From contig DATIZL010000049.1 in assembly GCA_035517115.1 (NCBI GenBank), forward strand, positions 1 to 12,985: DNA of 12,985 bases, given 5' to 3'. Below are positions 12,609 through 12,985 of this stretch, one piece after another (position 1 is the stretch's first letter; each line of letters begins with the position of its first letter). The notes below the pieces were generated by a model that saw only the letters and a list, made by a program, of their open reading frames with translations, did not search any database and was not told where the DNA came from. This DNA is from Hyphomicrobium_A sp035517115 (lineage in GTDB: Bacteria > Pseudomonadota > Alphaproteobacteria > Rhizobiales > Hyphomicrobiaceae). Made by a program: the position numbers and the translations under genes.

Positions 12609-12985
12609 ATGGCGCTCGTCACGCACCGCCGCAGGGCACGGCACCGCCTGAGCAGGACTCGGGGCCTCTTTGGCCTCGCGGCGTGCCTAATGGCCGGCGG
12701 CTGTGCTCAGCTCCCCATCCCCGGCGCCCCCGACCCGCTGACGCTCGACGGCGCCAAGGAGGCCGCCAACAAGGACGCGCTCAAGGAAGGCACCCCGCAG
12801 ACGCAAAGCGAGCTCGAGAAGGCGACCGACTACTGGGGCAAGCAGTACGCGGCGAACCCTCACGACCTCAAGATCGCCCTCAATTTTGCCCGCAATCTCC
12901 GGGCCATGGGCGAGAAGCAGCGGGCGCTGGCCGTGTTGCAGCAGATCTCTATTTTCCACGGCGACAGCCGGGAGCTTGCCGGCGA
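12609..12985 (+). CDS. tadD: TPR lipoprotein resembling Flp pilus assembly protein TadD (3' end outside the window)
   Basis: The first 125 residues of a secreted TPR protein are visible. A basic N-terminus (MALVTHRRRARHRLSRTR) is followed by a short hydrophobic stretch and candidate lipoprotein cysteines: Cys32 in LMAGGC, or Cys26 in GLAAC. A Pro/Lys-rich linker leads into ATDYWGKQYAANPHDLKIALNFARNLRAMGEKQRALAVLQQI in pattern, a TPR unit with the alanine, tyrosine and glycine positions expected. The sequence YWGKQYAANPHDL and then ISIFHGDSRELAG is like TadD proteins of alphaproteobacteria. TadD is an outer-membrane-associated lipoprotein needed to assemble Flp/Tad pili. I recognise the pattern from memory and see no other tad gene in the window, so another TPR lipoprotein is possible. 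A good Shine-Dalgarno (AGGGAG) lies 6 bases before the ATG. The apparent end at 12985 is the window edge. Confidence 0.65.
   Translation, partial: MALVTHRRRARHRLSRTRGLFGLAACLMAGGCAQLPIPGAPDPLTLDGAKEAANKDALKEGTPQTQSELEKATDYWGKQYAANPHDLKIALNFARNLRAMGEKQRALAVLQQISIFHGDSRELAG

Overview
The window is high-GC, tightly packed bacterial DNA with a gene complement typical of Alphaproteobacteria, most likely the order Hyphomicrobiales. The pointers are a tandem pair of YejA-type binding proteins ahead of yejBEF, an M17 aminopeptidase coupled to an SH3b-NlpC/P60 endopeptidase, a class I cytochrome c and a TadD-like pilus lipoprotein. The genus cannot be fixed from sequence reading alone. There is no sign of an insertion sequence, prophage, tRNA, rRNA or CRISPR array, and no gene-free gap exceeds about 150 bases.

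Layout, left to right. Positions 1-262 (+) are the C-terminal end of a class I cytochrome c. Positions 408-8207 (+) form one operon, yejA1-yejA2-yejB-yejE-yejF, with gaps or overlaps of -4, 10, 3 and 9 bases. It encodes a complete peptide-type ABC importer: two periplasmic binding proteins, two permeases and a fused double ATPase. A glutathione S-transferase (8238-8873) and an unrecognised 154-residue protein (8951-9415) follow on the same strand. Their stop region meets, tail to tail, a two-gene minus-strand operon: an M17 leucyl-aminopeptidase-family protein (11723-10305) and then an NlpC/P60 endopeptidase with two SH3-like domains (10308-9412), joined by an ATGA overlap. A second glutathione S-transferase is divergent from it (11830-12492, +). 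The window closes with the start of a TPR lipoprotein resembling the Flp-pilus protein TadD (12609 onward, +).

Working together: the Yej importer would bring oligopeptides or muropeptides into the cytoplasm. The NlpC/P60 protein shows no signal peptide and has the SH3b-SH3b-NlpC/P60 order of YkfC, a cytoplasmic enzyme that cuts murein peptides. The M17 aminopeptidase could act on the resulting peptides. A peptide or murein-peptide import-and-salvage neighbourhood is therefore a reasonable inference, although the two operons are on opposite strands and separated by two genes.

No clearly new system is visible. The points most worth following are the cysteine-bearing insertion that distinguishes YejA1 from YejA2, the YkfC-like salvage hypothesis, the uncharacterised 154-residue protein, and the palindrome holding both convergent stop codons.
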